The position numbers and the translations under genes were made by a program. The notes under the pieces were generated by a model, which did not search any database, was not told the DNA's origin, and worked only from the letters and a program-made list of their open reading frames with translations. From Numida meleagris (Eukaryota; Chordata; Aves; Galliformes; Numididae), in NCBI RefSeq assembly GCF_002078875.1, contig NC_034413.1:64024252-64088251 (forward strand): a DNA stretch of 64,000 nucleotides. The letters are read 5' to 3'. The stretch's first letter is position 1, and every line of letters starts with the position of its first letter. This document shows, piece by piece, positions 49,394 to 62,559 of the stretch.

Positions 49394-52300
49394 GCATTGG
49401 TTATCAAATACTTATCTTCTAACCTTCAAAAGTGACTTACATCAGTTCCCCTCCTGCACATACTTACCAAAATTAACATCTCCCAGAGAGAAGATTCATA
49501 GAATTTTACCCCTGTATTTTCAACAAACTGATTTGACTGTTTTGTATTTTTTTCCCATCAAAAGACTCAATCTTAGTTCCATATCAAAAAAATATGCTGC
49601 TGATTAAAGAAATAAGTAAATTTTCCTATGTGTTAGAGATCAGAGTCAGGTTAAACCCTTTTGAAGAATTTTCATAAGCAGTCTCACTTAATTGCATTTA
49701 AGGTTATTACAACCATGGCCAGTGATTCCATCCACAACTGCCTAACCCAAGCAGACATCTTAGCTGCCCACAGCACTTTTTCATCAGTCCCCTTGAATAT
49801 AATTTTCCCTTTAAGCTTTCGCTGTTCATGATCTCCCTGGAAACTGGTACTAAGTATGCTGGTGGAATTGTAATCCTAACCATTACTAGACATGTTTTCC
49901 CAGACAAAAATGTCTACTAATTTTTGATCATTTATTTTTATAGATGCTAAATACTGGAGATTCTGTATTCTATTTTTTAAGAACTAAAACAATCAGGAAC
50001 GTTTAATATAGACATTGTTAACAGAAACTTACCTCAGTGCCTTATCTTTAATAAATACCTATCACTACTGCATACATATGACTTTGCAAGTTGAAGACGG
50101 TCTCAATACAACACAGATTTTGTAGTCCTAGGAAAGAAAAAGAGTTGCACCTCTTCCATGCTATGATCAGAATCAAACCTTACTCAGTATGTCAAACACA
50201 AGGTGAGTATGAAGACATCTTGTCCAAGATAACCATATCCATAACAAAAATGGCACCGAAGAAATACTTTCTTTCTCATAATATTCAATTTATCTGAAAA
50301 TTCTTGGAAGAAGAAAGGCAGTGGTATTTCTACACTAGCAAAAGAAGAATGTATCTGAAATTCTGAAAAGCAAAATACTACTATGTATCGTAGTCCTACC
50401 TGTTTCTAAAGAAATGTTACTATCAGTATCAGAAATAGTACTTCTTTATTTCTTTGATTACTGTACTTACTGAACACTCAAGCACGATGAATGACATGTT
50501 GTTATAACTTAAATATCCTTTGCTATTGAGAACAATAAGAGTTCCCAGCTCCATACTGTCTGAGGTGTTGCAGACCAGGAATATTTTATTTAAAATTTGA
50601 GCGTGATTGTAGACATTTCAACGAGACCTACCAAAAACAATCTTCCTCAAGCTTCTTCTCCATGCCTGTTCAAATAAACTGAAAAGTGGACCTGAACTGA
50701 AAGCAATTCAGCATCTCTGTTGAAGATAAATGTCTGGATTATAAAATGAAATTAGCTATGTTAATTAGTCAACAGCTAGTTGTTTGCTGTTTCCCTACCA
50801 AGTAACCAGACCTTTGCAAGTCTCATTCTTAGAAAAACTCTTCTTGACTTCTTACTAAAAACTTTGGCAACCTAGATCAAAGACCCCTGAGAGGACAGTG
50901 TTGCAACTTTGAGCAAGTATCTTTGAGGAACTATCAACCTCAATAATAAATGCCTACTGAAGTAGTAAATGAGCATACATAAAAACCTAAAAATGCTTGA
51001 TTGTGCTGAATAATTTATTTTAGGAATTTTAAGAAGTTTGTGAGACCACATCAATGAAAGACAGAGTTAACTCCTTCATGACACACATAATACAGAAAAC
51101 AAAAGACTACATTCCCTATTAGTATTGCTGTAATATTTTGCCCAAGTGCAGTTTTGTTACCTTTCAAGGGAGTGAGCTTACATTTTTCATCCATTTCATA
51201 TGCTCACATATGCCCTGAAATATAGGTCAAAGACTGTGGCATAGTGCTATTTCACTTAATAAATCAGAATTTAAATTTTAAAGCCCATTTTGCAATGTAG
51301 AAGGAAGATACAGATAGCCTGCTGTCTTTATCAGGTCAACTGTTATTATGGGGATGGGCCATCCTGAGAGGATTCTTGCAAGTGAATTTGAAAGCAGTGA
51401 CAGAGACCGGATGAGCAAAACAATGGTCTATAGTCAGCTATCTTTCTCTGCCATGGAAATACCCAGAGACAAGTCTCCAACTATATGTCAAAAGTGACTG
51501 ATGAATATCGGAATATAGTTTAAATCAGACAGCCTATCATATATCATAAATGTTCGCATTTATTTCATGTTATCTTAACTGACAACAAAAGTATTCCAAA
51601 TTCCCAGTGACCAGTTGTTTACATTCACTGCACATACAGTTGATCTTTTTATGAAAGCTTAACACTTTAGTAACCCCAACTGCCTTTCTAATATATCTGA
51701 ACTTTTCTAAGCAAAAAGAATAAGGGAAAGATATTAACCAACTACATATTTAGCAAACTTTTGGGCAAAAATGCACATTATACTTCCCGTATCAATTTGG
51801 AATATTTGAAATGCTATAGAAAATTTCCTATGCCATCATGTATTTTCATTTGATATTGTAACCATGGACATATTGCTAAAAGCAGTCATAATTCAGGGCT
51901 GAGACATAAGATAGGTTTTGTATTCTTTTACGTAGTAGTGCAATTATATGATGATTTATATTTTGAGGATAATGCCTCTAAGTAAAACAGAGAGGCAGAA
52001 AAAATGTATCCCTCGGGGAATGTGTAGAGTACATATAGAATACTGAAAAGAATTTAAGAAAATTTTGAGGCAATATTCAAGAAATAACCCTAACCCATCT
52101 CTGTCTTTTTCTGCTAATGATGTTCACTGAAACACCAGCTAAATGTGTGCCTTATCTATTTTTGGTACCTCTTCTTCAACTGCAGGAGATGACTAGAGTC
52201 AAAACTGTTTAATCACCAAAGCCAACATTAATAAATATTCATTTTGCTATGATACTTACATATTAGTCAGATACGTTACTGATCTGTACTTCATGACAGA

Positions 52301-53985
52301 CTTACTTGCTTTATAATGAGCTCATTTACATGGACTTAATATAATAGCAGGTGATAATTCACAGATTCTATCTTCATGGAGATTCATGTATCTGAGGTAT
52401 AATAAGTACCACAAAATAAAACAGCACATCCTTTTCATATGACCTCTACAGAGCTCAGGAAAAAAATTATGTAGGTTTTCAGAGGATTTCAAGGCTAGGT
52501 AGAAGAGGAAATATATCAGAATAGAAGAGGTGCTGCACAGTGTGTTAATAATGCATTTGTACTGCACTGTACTTTATTTGTGCATGTATCTGAGAGCTAA
52601 AAATATCAGAAAACTTCATGCACATATATATCACAGTAGCCAAACCTGCACAAAGAAAAGGCGATTTTTCCACTTAACAGCTAAATTCCAAGGTTGAGCA
52701 AAATTGATATTAAAATATGACAAACTTCAATAAACAAAAAATTGTTCTCCATGCTATCAATTCTACTTTATTGAACTGAGATGGATTCTAACCATTGAGA
52801 TTTCTGACTTCTGCCTTACAAGATCTTTATGGAGAAGGCAGAAGATCTGTCCATCCAGAACTGAAGAAAGTGGAGCAATACTAACTTTAATCTATCTTGC
52901 TCTAATTTTTCTGAAACGCTAAAAGCTAGCTGTAAGCTGTAAAGAAACCAACGAAGACATCTAACTTTAAGTTAGTTCCACTAAGAAAATGAAAAAAACA
53001 AGTCTTCAACTTCAAGGAATAGTCAATTAGACTTAGGCCTTGCTAATAAGCACTGAAAGATTGATTTCTGTCCCTCTTCCCTTTTCATCTTAAAAAAATT
53101 CCATTTAAAAAATGTCATGCTTGCACTCAATTCTAATGGTTACTATAGATGAAAACCCTGAAATTTGCCTTATTTCTCAAGTACAGCAATAACAGCATTG
53201 ATTACTCCTATGCCAGATCACATATATTTTTAACGCAGTCCTAATTGTATGGAGGTCACTGAGTAATCACGCAGGGAGTCAACTACTCTTACATGGGGGT
53301 ACCATTTTCTTGAGATGCACAACCTTTTTGTACTGTAGGATTATCTATGTTAGTATCCAAGTATATTCTTGAGTAGGAGACCATATAGCAATCTATCATC
53401 AGTGTCAAGTCCCTCACTGATAACATCAAGGACAACAGCCTAAGCAGAGATACTGTGCTGGTGGTCTCTGAGAAGAGAGTTGTCTTTTTTTCCTATAATT
53501 AAGTCTCATATTAGTGATGTACTTTGTGGCAAAAGATGGGATGTTCAGGGCAGTATTAGACCTGATCATTCCAGTACTGACCTACACTTTACCATGAGAC
53601 TGCTTTCTGTGAAAATAACCAGATTTCATACGCTCTGAACAACATTTTATAGATTTCTGGCAGGCCTCTGATTCAGAAAATTGAACAACTAGAGGCATCT
53701 GATCAGCTGTCCTTGAAAGGATAGCATTATTGGCAGAAGAGCAGTGGAAAGGGCTAGAGAGCTGTGTTTGAGACAGAATCATGGTTACTTCTATAGACCT
53801 GTCTCCTGAATTCTATTTACACACACACGCACACAGAAAGGCTCATTAAGGTGAATTTAGACACAAAGCCCTTTTCTATTAATATTAAGCAGTCTACAGA
53901 TTTACTGCCTGAAATACTAACATTAAAAAATGATGCACTCTAATGGGTTGGAGATATAACTTTGTTTGTTTGTTTTTAAATGGAA
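49394..53985. other. Non-coding AT-rich DNA, no gene seen
   Basis: About 4.6 kb with short frames up to 81 codons and no repeat I can name. A short (CA)n-like run lies at 53,818-53,835. Confidence 0.55.
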
Positions 53986-54050
53986 GGGAGCATGTAGGAT
54001 TAGATTATCTTAGGGGTCTTTTCCAACCTTAATGATTCTATGATTCTGTG
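53986..54050 (+). mobile_element. CR1 LINE 3'-end fragment
   Basis: GGATTAGATTATCTTAGGGG followed by TCTTTTCCAACCTTAATGATTCTATGATTCTG is a CR1 3' end with terminal repeat on the plus strand, about 65 bases long. The last part is included in a 26-bp duplication. Confidence 0.92.
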
Positions 54051-54084
54051 CATAGAACAGATATCATGATTCTGTGCATAGAAC
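54040..54084 (+). repeat. 26-bp-period duplication at the CR1 3' end
   Basis: The 19-mer ATGATTCTGTGCATAGAAC occurs at 54,040-54,058 and again at 54,066-54,084, separated by seven bases. The duplicated unit spans the last CR1 octamer and the adjoining flank, so it probably arose by slippage after insertion. Confidence 0.92.
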
Positions 54085-57000
54085 CCATAGAACTTTATGG
54101 GCTTGATTTTTACTTTTATGGAGCTAAACCTTCTTTCAAGGTTTGCTTTCTGTCAGCACAGTAACCGTGACTTTTGACATCAAGCATATTACAACAGGAC
54201 ACAGTCTGATGCTGTCATAGTCAAGCAGAGCAGCATGAAGAACAGGCAATGAAAAGTTGTGGCTTGCAGTTTTTCTTGTCAATGAAGTCTTTTTTTCTTT
54301 TTGTTTCTCACTGATCTTCTAGAAATTTCTTCTTCATCCCTACAGTTACACTTGTTTATAAGTATTTATTTTAGGTATGCTTAAGTACACATGATGCTTA
54401 GCAGAATAAGGAGAAGAATGCTATTTCCCTTCACTTAAAAGCTGTTTTTCACTACATATAACTCTGCTAACCTCTATTATGAGTTTTACAAGCATTCACC
54501 TTATATATAGCTGCTAACAGCACTTCAGCTAGGATTTCCTTCCAAAATTTTACCTCAAAAAGTGGTTTTGACTTTAGGAATCACATGTAGGAATTCACAC
54601 ATAGCACAGTATATACAGTTAAAATTCTCAATTATATCTCACTTCCAGAAATTTAACCCCTGATCTACACCACTGTTAGCCCAACACAACCTCTCAGCAA
54701 GCTATTAAAATCTTGAATTCATATTACTAAGGCACAGGGCCACATAGACTGAACAGAGAAATGTAGTTGATACTTAGACTGCCTAAAACTTCCCATTAGC
54801 TTTTTCTGAATTGAGCGTAACACCACTGTCTGATGAATAATAGAAAATTTTCCTATTTCAGCTCAGCCAGTATGTTTTCAGATGGGCAGCCCTGACACTC
54901 CCTTCAGTAGAGCACGATTTTCAGTTCCGGTTGTATGGGGTTTCCTGAAGACTATATTGCAGGAGAAAGTCCTCTTAATATAGATATTTCTAGACAAGAC
55001 ATGCTGTTGACCTAATAAGCAAGATGAGGTATGTGCTGTCACTGTGTACTGATTTTAATGGGGTTACTGCTTTAGAATTTGGCTTGAATTTGTACCATCA
55101 TACCACTGGCACTTCATGCCTCGGCATCTATCACATCAGTTTTTATTTAAGCCAAGTCTAACATTATTTCATGACTATGCTTGATGAGGACCAAAAACAA
55201 AGAAGAAACTATTTGTCAATTTTGTTTTACTTTTCAAGATATTATACCTTAAAAGACAAACACTGGAATGGATTGAGAATAAATAGTTTAAGAAACTGAA
55301 ACAAGGTCAGGTAGCAAGTATGAGCTCTGTAACCAGGAGGAGTGCAAGAACGTATCTGGCATTTTACAGAACTTCCAAAGCTTAGTTTGATTAGATATTA
55401 AAATTATGGCTGGCCTACAGGGAGAATCACAATAATTGGTATAGGTCATAGATAATCAAAAGTGTCTCTCCCAGTGGGATAAAACCTATTAAAATCAGGT
55501 ATTTAAATCTCTTTACACTTGCATATTCAACTCACATGCAAAATTACTTGTCCCAAATCTTAGTCTCCACGGAAAATTGCAGACATGTTTTGTTGTTCTT
55601 TATGTGGTGCTAATTAACAAATTCAAGAGGTTTGAGACAGACAAAGCTCAGAATACCCCAAAGAAATTATTATTTCTAGTTGACAGATCTTTGCTTTTTC
55701 TTACTGAAAGAACCAACTATAAAAGCACTGAATGTTTAGGTTACATTAACTGGCATCTCAAAGACTAATATCTAAAGGATATGTAATACAGACTATTATT
55801 TCTATTGTTAGAAATTGAACTTAAACCAAATATTTATCAGATCAATTTTAATTACCGATTGAAAAGGTAATTTTACTATTGAGAATGCTGTTGCACTTTT
55901 CTGAGATTTGTAATGATTATGACATAGAAATCTCATTAAATCAATAATTATTTTGCCTAGCAAAGTTAAAAACAAATGTGAGAAAAGTAGAGAGCAGTTG
56001 ATAAATAACTAATTTATATATAATGCCATGATATTTATTAATGCAAAGTACAAATATTACTGTAAGGGCCTGATAAAATCCTATGAAAGCCAAAGGGATG
56101 TTTATTGCAGACTGCAAAAGCTGTGGTGTTGAATTCTAAGAATTGTGTATACTTCAGAGTTTTAGTTAAAAGTTGATTTTTTTGCTAAATTTTTTTTTAT
56201 TCTTATCTATAATTGAAAATAATCAGATTTTTAGTTATACTCCATAGAGAAGGAAAAGGGAGAACAGTACCTAGTAGTACAAAGTTTACAAGATTCTTTC
56301 TAACAAAGTGGATTCTTATGACATAGAGATATACAAAAATGATTGTATTTGTTGTGGTCTTGCTTAGAAATAAAATTTGAAGCTTCTCTTTCTACTAAAC
56401 AAGAGAAACTATTTTTAATAGCTGCCTCTGGAGCATACATGTAGCTATTGATAGCATAAAGCTCAAGATTTAGCTTTAAAGTTTTAGATTTCTGACACCA
56501 TTTTAATGGGAGACACTTATGTTCTTGCCAGTCTTACCATTGCTAATGTCACTGCAATCTCAGATGTGATAAAACTGCCCCAGAATAATGATACAGTATT
56601 TTTTGCAACTCTTTCACAATTCACTTAGCTATTCAGTCCTCTGGATTACTTTGGTTCTCTTTCCTCAAAGTATAAAACAGTTTCTCTCCTGCAGTGAAGG
56701 GTACTATTTATCCACTAAATAAAAGAGTCTGAATGGACAGTGGGAAGAAGGAAGGCAGAAACCATGGTTACTTGCCAATCAAGTCAATATACTATCAAAA
56801 GTTTTCCTCACCTTGGCAACGTCCCTGTATATACAATGCAGTCGCATTATTATTCCTAATAGTTGCACTGTTATTCATCATTTGAAATGCATTCCTTTTT
56901 TTCACATTCATGAAAACACTATGAGAAAGGTGTTAGATCTTTAAAGACTGCTCTCAATCAAAGCTGAACATGAATTCAGTGCCTGTACATAAAGAACGTG

Positions 57001-58539
57001 TGAGAAGGCATTCAGCAATCTTTGTTACTAGTGATGCTATTTTTCTTGTCTACCTGCCGTGGCATAATGCACAATTAAACATTTCAGTTCTTGCCCAGAG
57101 AGTGTTCCTTTGTGTACCAACGTAAGCATTGTTACAGACTGTATGACAAATGGATTCAAGTACACCAAGAGAAGAAATCTCCTAATCAGGTCAGGGAAGG
57201 AAAGTGATGTCTCCTAAGGCACTTGGCACTAATAAACACCATCCAGAGCCTGAATCATCTAACTGTATAAATAGAATCCTTGCTTTTCACCATGACACCT
57301 ACTAGGAAAACATGCTGCCATGATTGTCCCTTTAGGTTTTTAAAAGAATCAATGCTGAATTAAGCAAGGCCTGGAGCAACAGCATAGTACTGCAACCATG
57401 TTGCCAAAACATCACTTAGTCAGCAGATCAGTTGGCATTTGCCTGGCTCGAAGAGTAAACAAGAGGCTGAGCAGTGGGGATGAGAGTATGGAATCAGACA
57501 CCTCTGTGGTAGGACAGAAGCCACTCACAACCACAGGGTTGAGAGCAGCAGATCTGAGCAATCTAGTTTGTAAACCATAAAGTTTTTTTTTTCTAAAAAA
57601 GAAAAATAAAACTTCTATATATTATATTTCCTTTTGTTTTTTAAACCTCATCTTCCTTTTTTGATGCTTTTTTGTTAGTCCTGTGGAGGAGTGATTCTCC
57701 ACTCATCTTCTTTGTCAGTTCTTACCTCAGACTCAACCTGTCATCTATTTTGGGAACGTGAAAAAGAGAGGAAAATTGCCATCAGTCAATTTCATCAATC
57801 TTTTATGTTGACAGCTTGCTCTCACGCAAGTCTTGACACAGAGGAAAGAATCAAAGAAAGACAACTTTCAGTACCAAAATTCACTTCAGATACACAATGA
57901 ACTATGAACTGAGAGAAGAGGAAACCTCTAAGTTAAGAATTCTCTTCAAAGTGGTTAGCAATTGTGAAATGAGACCTGAAAAGAATGAAAGTCTGCTTAA
58001 GATATACTTAGTACTCAGGTAAACTCTTAATGTTTATTCAGGTTTTGGGATTGTCCCAGTATTTTAATGAAAACAACTGTGCAAAATTTTGACTTGTAGT
58101 TTAGTTGGAGAACCTTTATGTAATGACTTGTGTTAGAAGTTCTCCACACTACGTTAACATTATATTAATTTAGCAGAGCATTATGTTTATTGGTGAACAT
58201 GTGATGTTTATATGAGAACATGTCCAATAATACTACTCAGCAAGAATATCTGACATTATTTGCCACTGCCCTGAGAAGATTACCAAGCAATGCAATATTT
58301 TAAAAGACCAAAATCTTGTCATGATTAAAAATTAGATGGAAAAATTCCAGGAAAGTCAATTTTTGTATAACATTTTGCCATTATTACTTCAATAGTGTTT
58401 CCTGAAACAACATAAAACAAGAAAATACTTGACATTACTGTCATCACTATCAGTATAAATTAATATTTAAAAATGATAAGAGTAATTAGGAACTAAATGA
58501 CCATTCCAAGGAATCTAACTCTTTCTCCTGGTGCCAGAC
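54085..58539. other. Non-coding AT-rich DNA, no gene seen
   Basis: About 4.5 kb with frames of 60-69 codons only. A T-run/A-run inverted repeat lies at 57,581-57,612. No repeat family or RNA gene was recognised. Confidence 0.55.
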
Positions 58540-58800
58540 ATCAGCTTCCAGCCTCCACTGCTGTAAGAACTATTTCCTTCCCCAACCCTGTAAGCAGACA
58601 AGGAGACCACATCATTCCCCCAGCTCCTGGCCTGGGGACCTGCATCCCGGGCAGGAGACATTAGCAGCTTGCTGAGTCAAGGCCCCTGATGTGCCTAGGC
58701 TTGTTGCTGGCCTCAATGTTCTTCGGCCTGTCACGTGTGTACTGTTCTTGATCAAGATTTTGGGTCCTCTCTGCATGCACAGCAAATAGCTGATCATTGA
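58540..58800. other. GC-richer patch of unknown origin
   Basis: The segment stands out from AT-rich flanks and contains several CpGs, including CCCGGG near 58,647 and ATGTTCTTCGGCCTGTCACG at about 58,717-58,736. A 61-codon minus-strand frame (58,612-58,797) crosses it with no recognised domain. It could be a decayed LTR fragment or a small regulatory patch. Confidence 0.3.
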
Positions 58801-59849
58801 TTGTGCCTAACTATCATTCTCCAAACTCTTCCAGATTTGTTTACTGTAAATTGAGGAAATTACTGTATAAGGAATAACTTATGGCTTGTGAATGACAAGA
58901 TTGGACATAGCAGTAGTATTTTGTCCTAAGCAGAAAGCATCACCCATGTCCCAAAGTTAAATCAAATTTTTTTGGTTCACCTGATAAATCAATAAACCTC
59001 TGACAGACATGAGTTGAGAGCGGACAGATCACATGTAACTTCACAAATGTCCATTTTTCAGACATAACGCTGATGTGATGTCAGGTCTTAATACTTCACA
59101 ATTAACAACACTTTCGGCAGCTATTTTATAAACTAATGATGAAAACAGCTGGAATACTAATATTTCACAACAGCTTGGTGGAAGCAACAGAATTGATTGT
59201 GCCAGAGAAAACTCTGATTGTGAAAGAAAGCCTACAGCCAAAGAGTGTAACGAGTACTGCAGGACTCCCATGGATTTCACTGACATAAAGAGAAACGATG
59301 GTGCAAGTGAGATGCAGCCAACCAATGCACAGTGTGAAACATTTCAGGAGATCACAGAAGAAACATCTTTAAACTCAAATAAATGATTCTCCTGAAGCAA
59401 CAATTCAGAAAATCGTGTGAACTGATGCAATTCTGGATTTAGACTTAAGCTTTGCGCAAGGCATGATTTACAACATAACCAAAGTACCACCCTGATATTG
59501 TGTGTGCATACAGTACTCAAATTCAACATCTTTGAAATGCAAAGAAAGAAAAATGTACTTAAAAGCATCTCATTTCAAAAGGAAGCAGTGCGTGACTGTC
59601 AACATTTATCAGAAGAAAGTTACAAGTATGCAAAAGACTAAAATACCGTGAGCTAAATGAACCACAACAGACAGAGTAAACAAACTCCGTTAACAGATGA
59701 CTTTAAAAGCCTTTTTCTTTCTTCCTTATCCCTCTGAAAGCTGGAAGGGATAAACAACAGTAGCTGTAGAGAACAGCGTGAGTAAAGGACGTTTCAAAAC
59801 AGGGAGGTCACACTGACAGCTTTGTAGAAAAACCTGTGCTATTTGTGGC
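58801..59849. other. Non-coding DNA, no gene seen
   Basis: Two minus-strand frames (94 and 74 codons, 59,041-59,568) have no family motif. The left part of the ancient LINE relic may begin slightly before the upper boundary. Confidence 0.5.
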
Positions 59850-60660
59850 ACATGAAGTGCTTTGGAAAGAGGATGAGCAGGCAGGTGATAATGTCTACTG
59901 ATGATCCAAAATTATACGGGGTAGTAAAAAACTAAAATAGACTACAAAATGTGGCAAAATGACTTCACAATATTGGAGGACAGCATGATAAGGTACCAAA
60001 TGAAATCCAGTGTTAACAAATACAAAGCTAGGTAAACGGAAAAAAAAGTAACCATGCTAAGCCCACACAGTATTTGGCTTTATGTTAGCCCACAGCTCTT
60101 GGGAAGGATTCCCTGAAACATCAGCACAGTATTCTGATGGCAGCAGGATGATTCTTGGAGTTATTAGTAAAGGAATAGAGAAAAGAACAAAAAATAACAT
60201 CATTATCCAACCACATCAATTCATACTGTTCCTACATCCTGAACAGCACATGCATTTCTGATTGCTCCGGCTCAGAAAGGACATGATAAAAGGGCAAAGC
60301 AGCAAGGATCAGAGGTGAATAATAGCTACAATATGATGAGACTTTAAATAGTGAAACTCCTCGGCTGGGGAAAAAGGACGCGTGAGAAAGAATGAATAAC
60401 ACAGGGAGAACAGGGAATGATTAGTCGCTCCCTCTAATAAAGGAAGAGCTGATGGGTACAAATGGATTTTTCAAGCAGCAGGTTTGGAACACAAGGAAAA
60501 TATTTTTGATGTGCATGTAAATAAACTATTGGATTGATTTGGCACTGCCAACATTAAAAATAGATTTAAAGACAGGATAAACAAATTCAATAGTGATTAA
60601 CAGAACAGACTGGATGTAGCCTCTCCTGGAATTGCACAGTTTGCCGAAGCCTGTGTGATA
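59850..60660 (+). mobile_element. Ancient CR1/L3-like LINE relic, about 800 bp
   Basis: This is a highly decayed plus-strand LINE of the amniote CR1/L3-like group. It is recognisable by the order of its landmarks: 'gctttggaaagaggatgagc', a TGATGATCCAAAATTATACG block, 'aaatgaaatccagtgttaac', 'gattcttggagttattagta', 'agcagcaggtttggaacac', and 'aatagatttaaagacaggat' followed by 'aaacaaattcaatagtgatt'. The second block translates in frame (59,894-59,917) as STDDPKLY, a decayed version of the FADDTKL catalytic motif of reverse transcriptase. The rest follows the ORF2 C-terminal order. Stops and indels break every frame. It is far older than the other CR1 copies here and has no octamer tail. Confidence 0.82.
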
Positions 60661-61211
60661 TTTGGGGCTGTGATTACTATTTTAACCTTTGAACTAATTC
60701 AAAGGTTTCATCAGCATGTTATCCTTGCATATTTTGCATGGACTGTTACTCAAAAATACTAGTTTATCTTGAAACTGATATGTTTTTCTTTACAAATACA
60801 AGGCTATTCATGGTCTTAAGTATAAAAATATTCTTAGAATAACAAACAATTAAGGAGAACGTACTTTCTCTACACAGAGTCACAATACTTTGTGCTTTTC
60901 TGTTTCAGTATTTTTGATAGATGGAAAAAAAAGCATAGCCTCATTTATTCATCAGCTATATGTTATATGCTTCTGTTCAACAGTTATTGAATTGTATTTC
61001 ATTAATAAAACATAACTCCACTTTCTCTAAAATTTCCTTCCTTTAACTTCATCAAAAGATTTTTTTCCACCTTTGGGGTATTTCAAAACTTCAAAGTTGT
61101 GATTAGCATTTATAATGAATTTCAAGTATTAGACATTCAAGGAAACCAAAGGTATTTTACAGTGCAAAGATCACACATTACTATTTTTTGTTTTATCATC
61201 TAAAAGCTTAT
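60661..61211. other. Non-coding AT-rich spacer
   Basis: About 550 bases between two LINE pieces, AT-rich, with nothing else recognised. Confidence 0.55.
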
Positions 61212-61400
61212 AACCTGGAATAGGCTCCCCAGGGAGATGGTTGACTCACCATCCCTGAATGCATTTAAAAAACATTCGGATGTGATGCTCAGGCACATGA
61301 TTTAGCGGTGGGTTGTTAAGAGTAGTATGGTTAGGTTGCGGTTGGATGTGATGATCTTTAAGGTCTTTTCCAACCTGAGCAATTCTATGATTCTACGAAT
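61212..61400 (+). mobile_element. CR1 LINE, 5'-truncated, about 190 bp
   Basis: AACCTGGAATAGGCTCCCCA, GGTTAGGTTGCGGTTGGATG, 'atctttaaggtcttttccaa' and a tail of AATTCTATGATTCTACG mark a CR1 3' end on the plus strand. Its wording closely matches the copy at 24,701-25,015 read in sense orientation, so both belong to the same subfamily, inserted in opposite orientations about 36 kb apart. Confidence 0.95.
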
Positions 61401-61530
61401 AAGTCTGATGCTTTAGCTTATCAAGAGAAACAAATGATAAATTTGGACAAGGACTAAGACAGATACTCTAGAAAGTCTTTCATGTTAACATGTTATGACT
61501 AAGCAAAGACTGTAGTTTACAATACATTTA
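61401..61530. other. Spacer between tail-to-tail CR1 copies
   Basis: About 130 bases of unique-looking DNA separate the facing 3' ends of two CR1 elements. Confidence 0.5.
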
Positions 61531-61632
61531 CAGAATGACACAATCACGGAATTGTAGGGGCTGGAAGGGACCTCTAGAGATCATAGAGTCCAATCCCCTT
61601 GCAAAGCAGGCTCCCCAGACCAGGTTGCACAT
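61531..61632 (-). mobile_element. CR1 LINE 3'-end fragment
   Basis: ATTGTAGGGGCTGGAAGGGA followed by CCTCTAGAGATCATAGAGTC, 'caatccccttgcaaagcagg' and 'ctccccagaccaggttgcac' is the inverted 3' end of the CR1 type with 'ggaagggacctctagagatc'. It shares the type with 42,807-42,890. About 100 bases remain. Confidence 0.95.
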
Positions 61633-61852
61633 GTAAATTAACTAGAGAAAATAAATTGTTTAATAACTATAACAAGTAGTCAATGAAACTCTCAATTAAA
61701 ATAGGATGGTTGTATACAGTTATAACACATTCATCTGCTTTAGCAAACTCACAAAAGGGTTTGTGTTAACTTCTAGGATTTTTCTCCCTCAGATATTCTT
61801 ATTTTGCAATTCAGCAAGCACTACTGCCACCTCCTGATGTTCAGTTGTATGT

Positions 61853-61871
61853 ATATATATATATATATATA
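61853..61871. repeat. (AT)n microsatellite
   Basis: About nine AT units in a row; likely length-polymorphic. Confidence 0.9.
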
Positions 61872-62541
61872 AATACATTTTCACGTTTTAGAGTAGGAAC
61901 TATTAAGTGTAGAACATTTGATGAATCATCCATTTGGTGTTAAGCGTTTTTGAAATGTATTTTTCTAGCATGTTTTAATCTCTAATTAGAAAAGTGTTTT
62001 GGTGTTGGTTTCTTTGTTTGTTTAATGAAGTAATTCCTTCCATTAACCTGTTTCTCGTATCATTTATATTAACATCATTCAAATGACTTAATAGGCTTTA
62101 TTTTCACATTAAGACATTTACCACAAAGACTACCCCTTAGCAGAGTTCAATGTAGAATATAACCATTTAGTCCTTAAAATCAGCAGTGACTTCTTTTTTT
62201 GTTTAGACATGAACAGTATTCCTAGCTTCCAAATCTTTAAAAATACTCTGTTTTGTATTGAAGTAAGCATAAAGCTTCCATTTATTTTGAAAGCAAAGAG
62301 GGATTATCAAGAAGAAACAATATTCTGCTCAGATATGGAATCTGAACAACCACTAGAGCTCTCCAAGTGGTAGTCCTGATGTAATTTGAAGTCCTCATTC
62401 ACCGCATCTGTTTTCCAGTTTCTCTTCCAGCTTGCCTTGTAAATTACATACACAGGAAAGCACAGAGCACGAACAGAGAGAGACTTCAGTGGTTAGGAAT
62501 CTGGCAAGTGCGGTAACCGGGATTCAGGTCATTACTTCAGT

Positions 62542-62559
62542 AAAAAAAAAAAAAAAAAA
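62542..62559 (+). repeat. A18 homopolymer
   Basis: Eighteen consecutive A residues. No AATAAA or ATTAAA lies in the 35 bases before it, so it is not obviously a retrocopy tail. Confidence 0.9.

Noticed and set aside
62542..62559. A18 run as a possible retrocopy tail
   Set aside because: No polyadenylation signal just upstream and no recognisable gene sequence before it.
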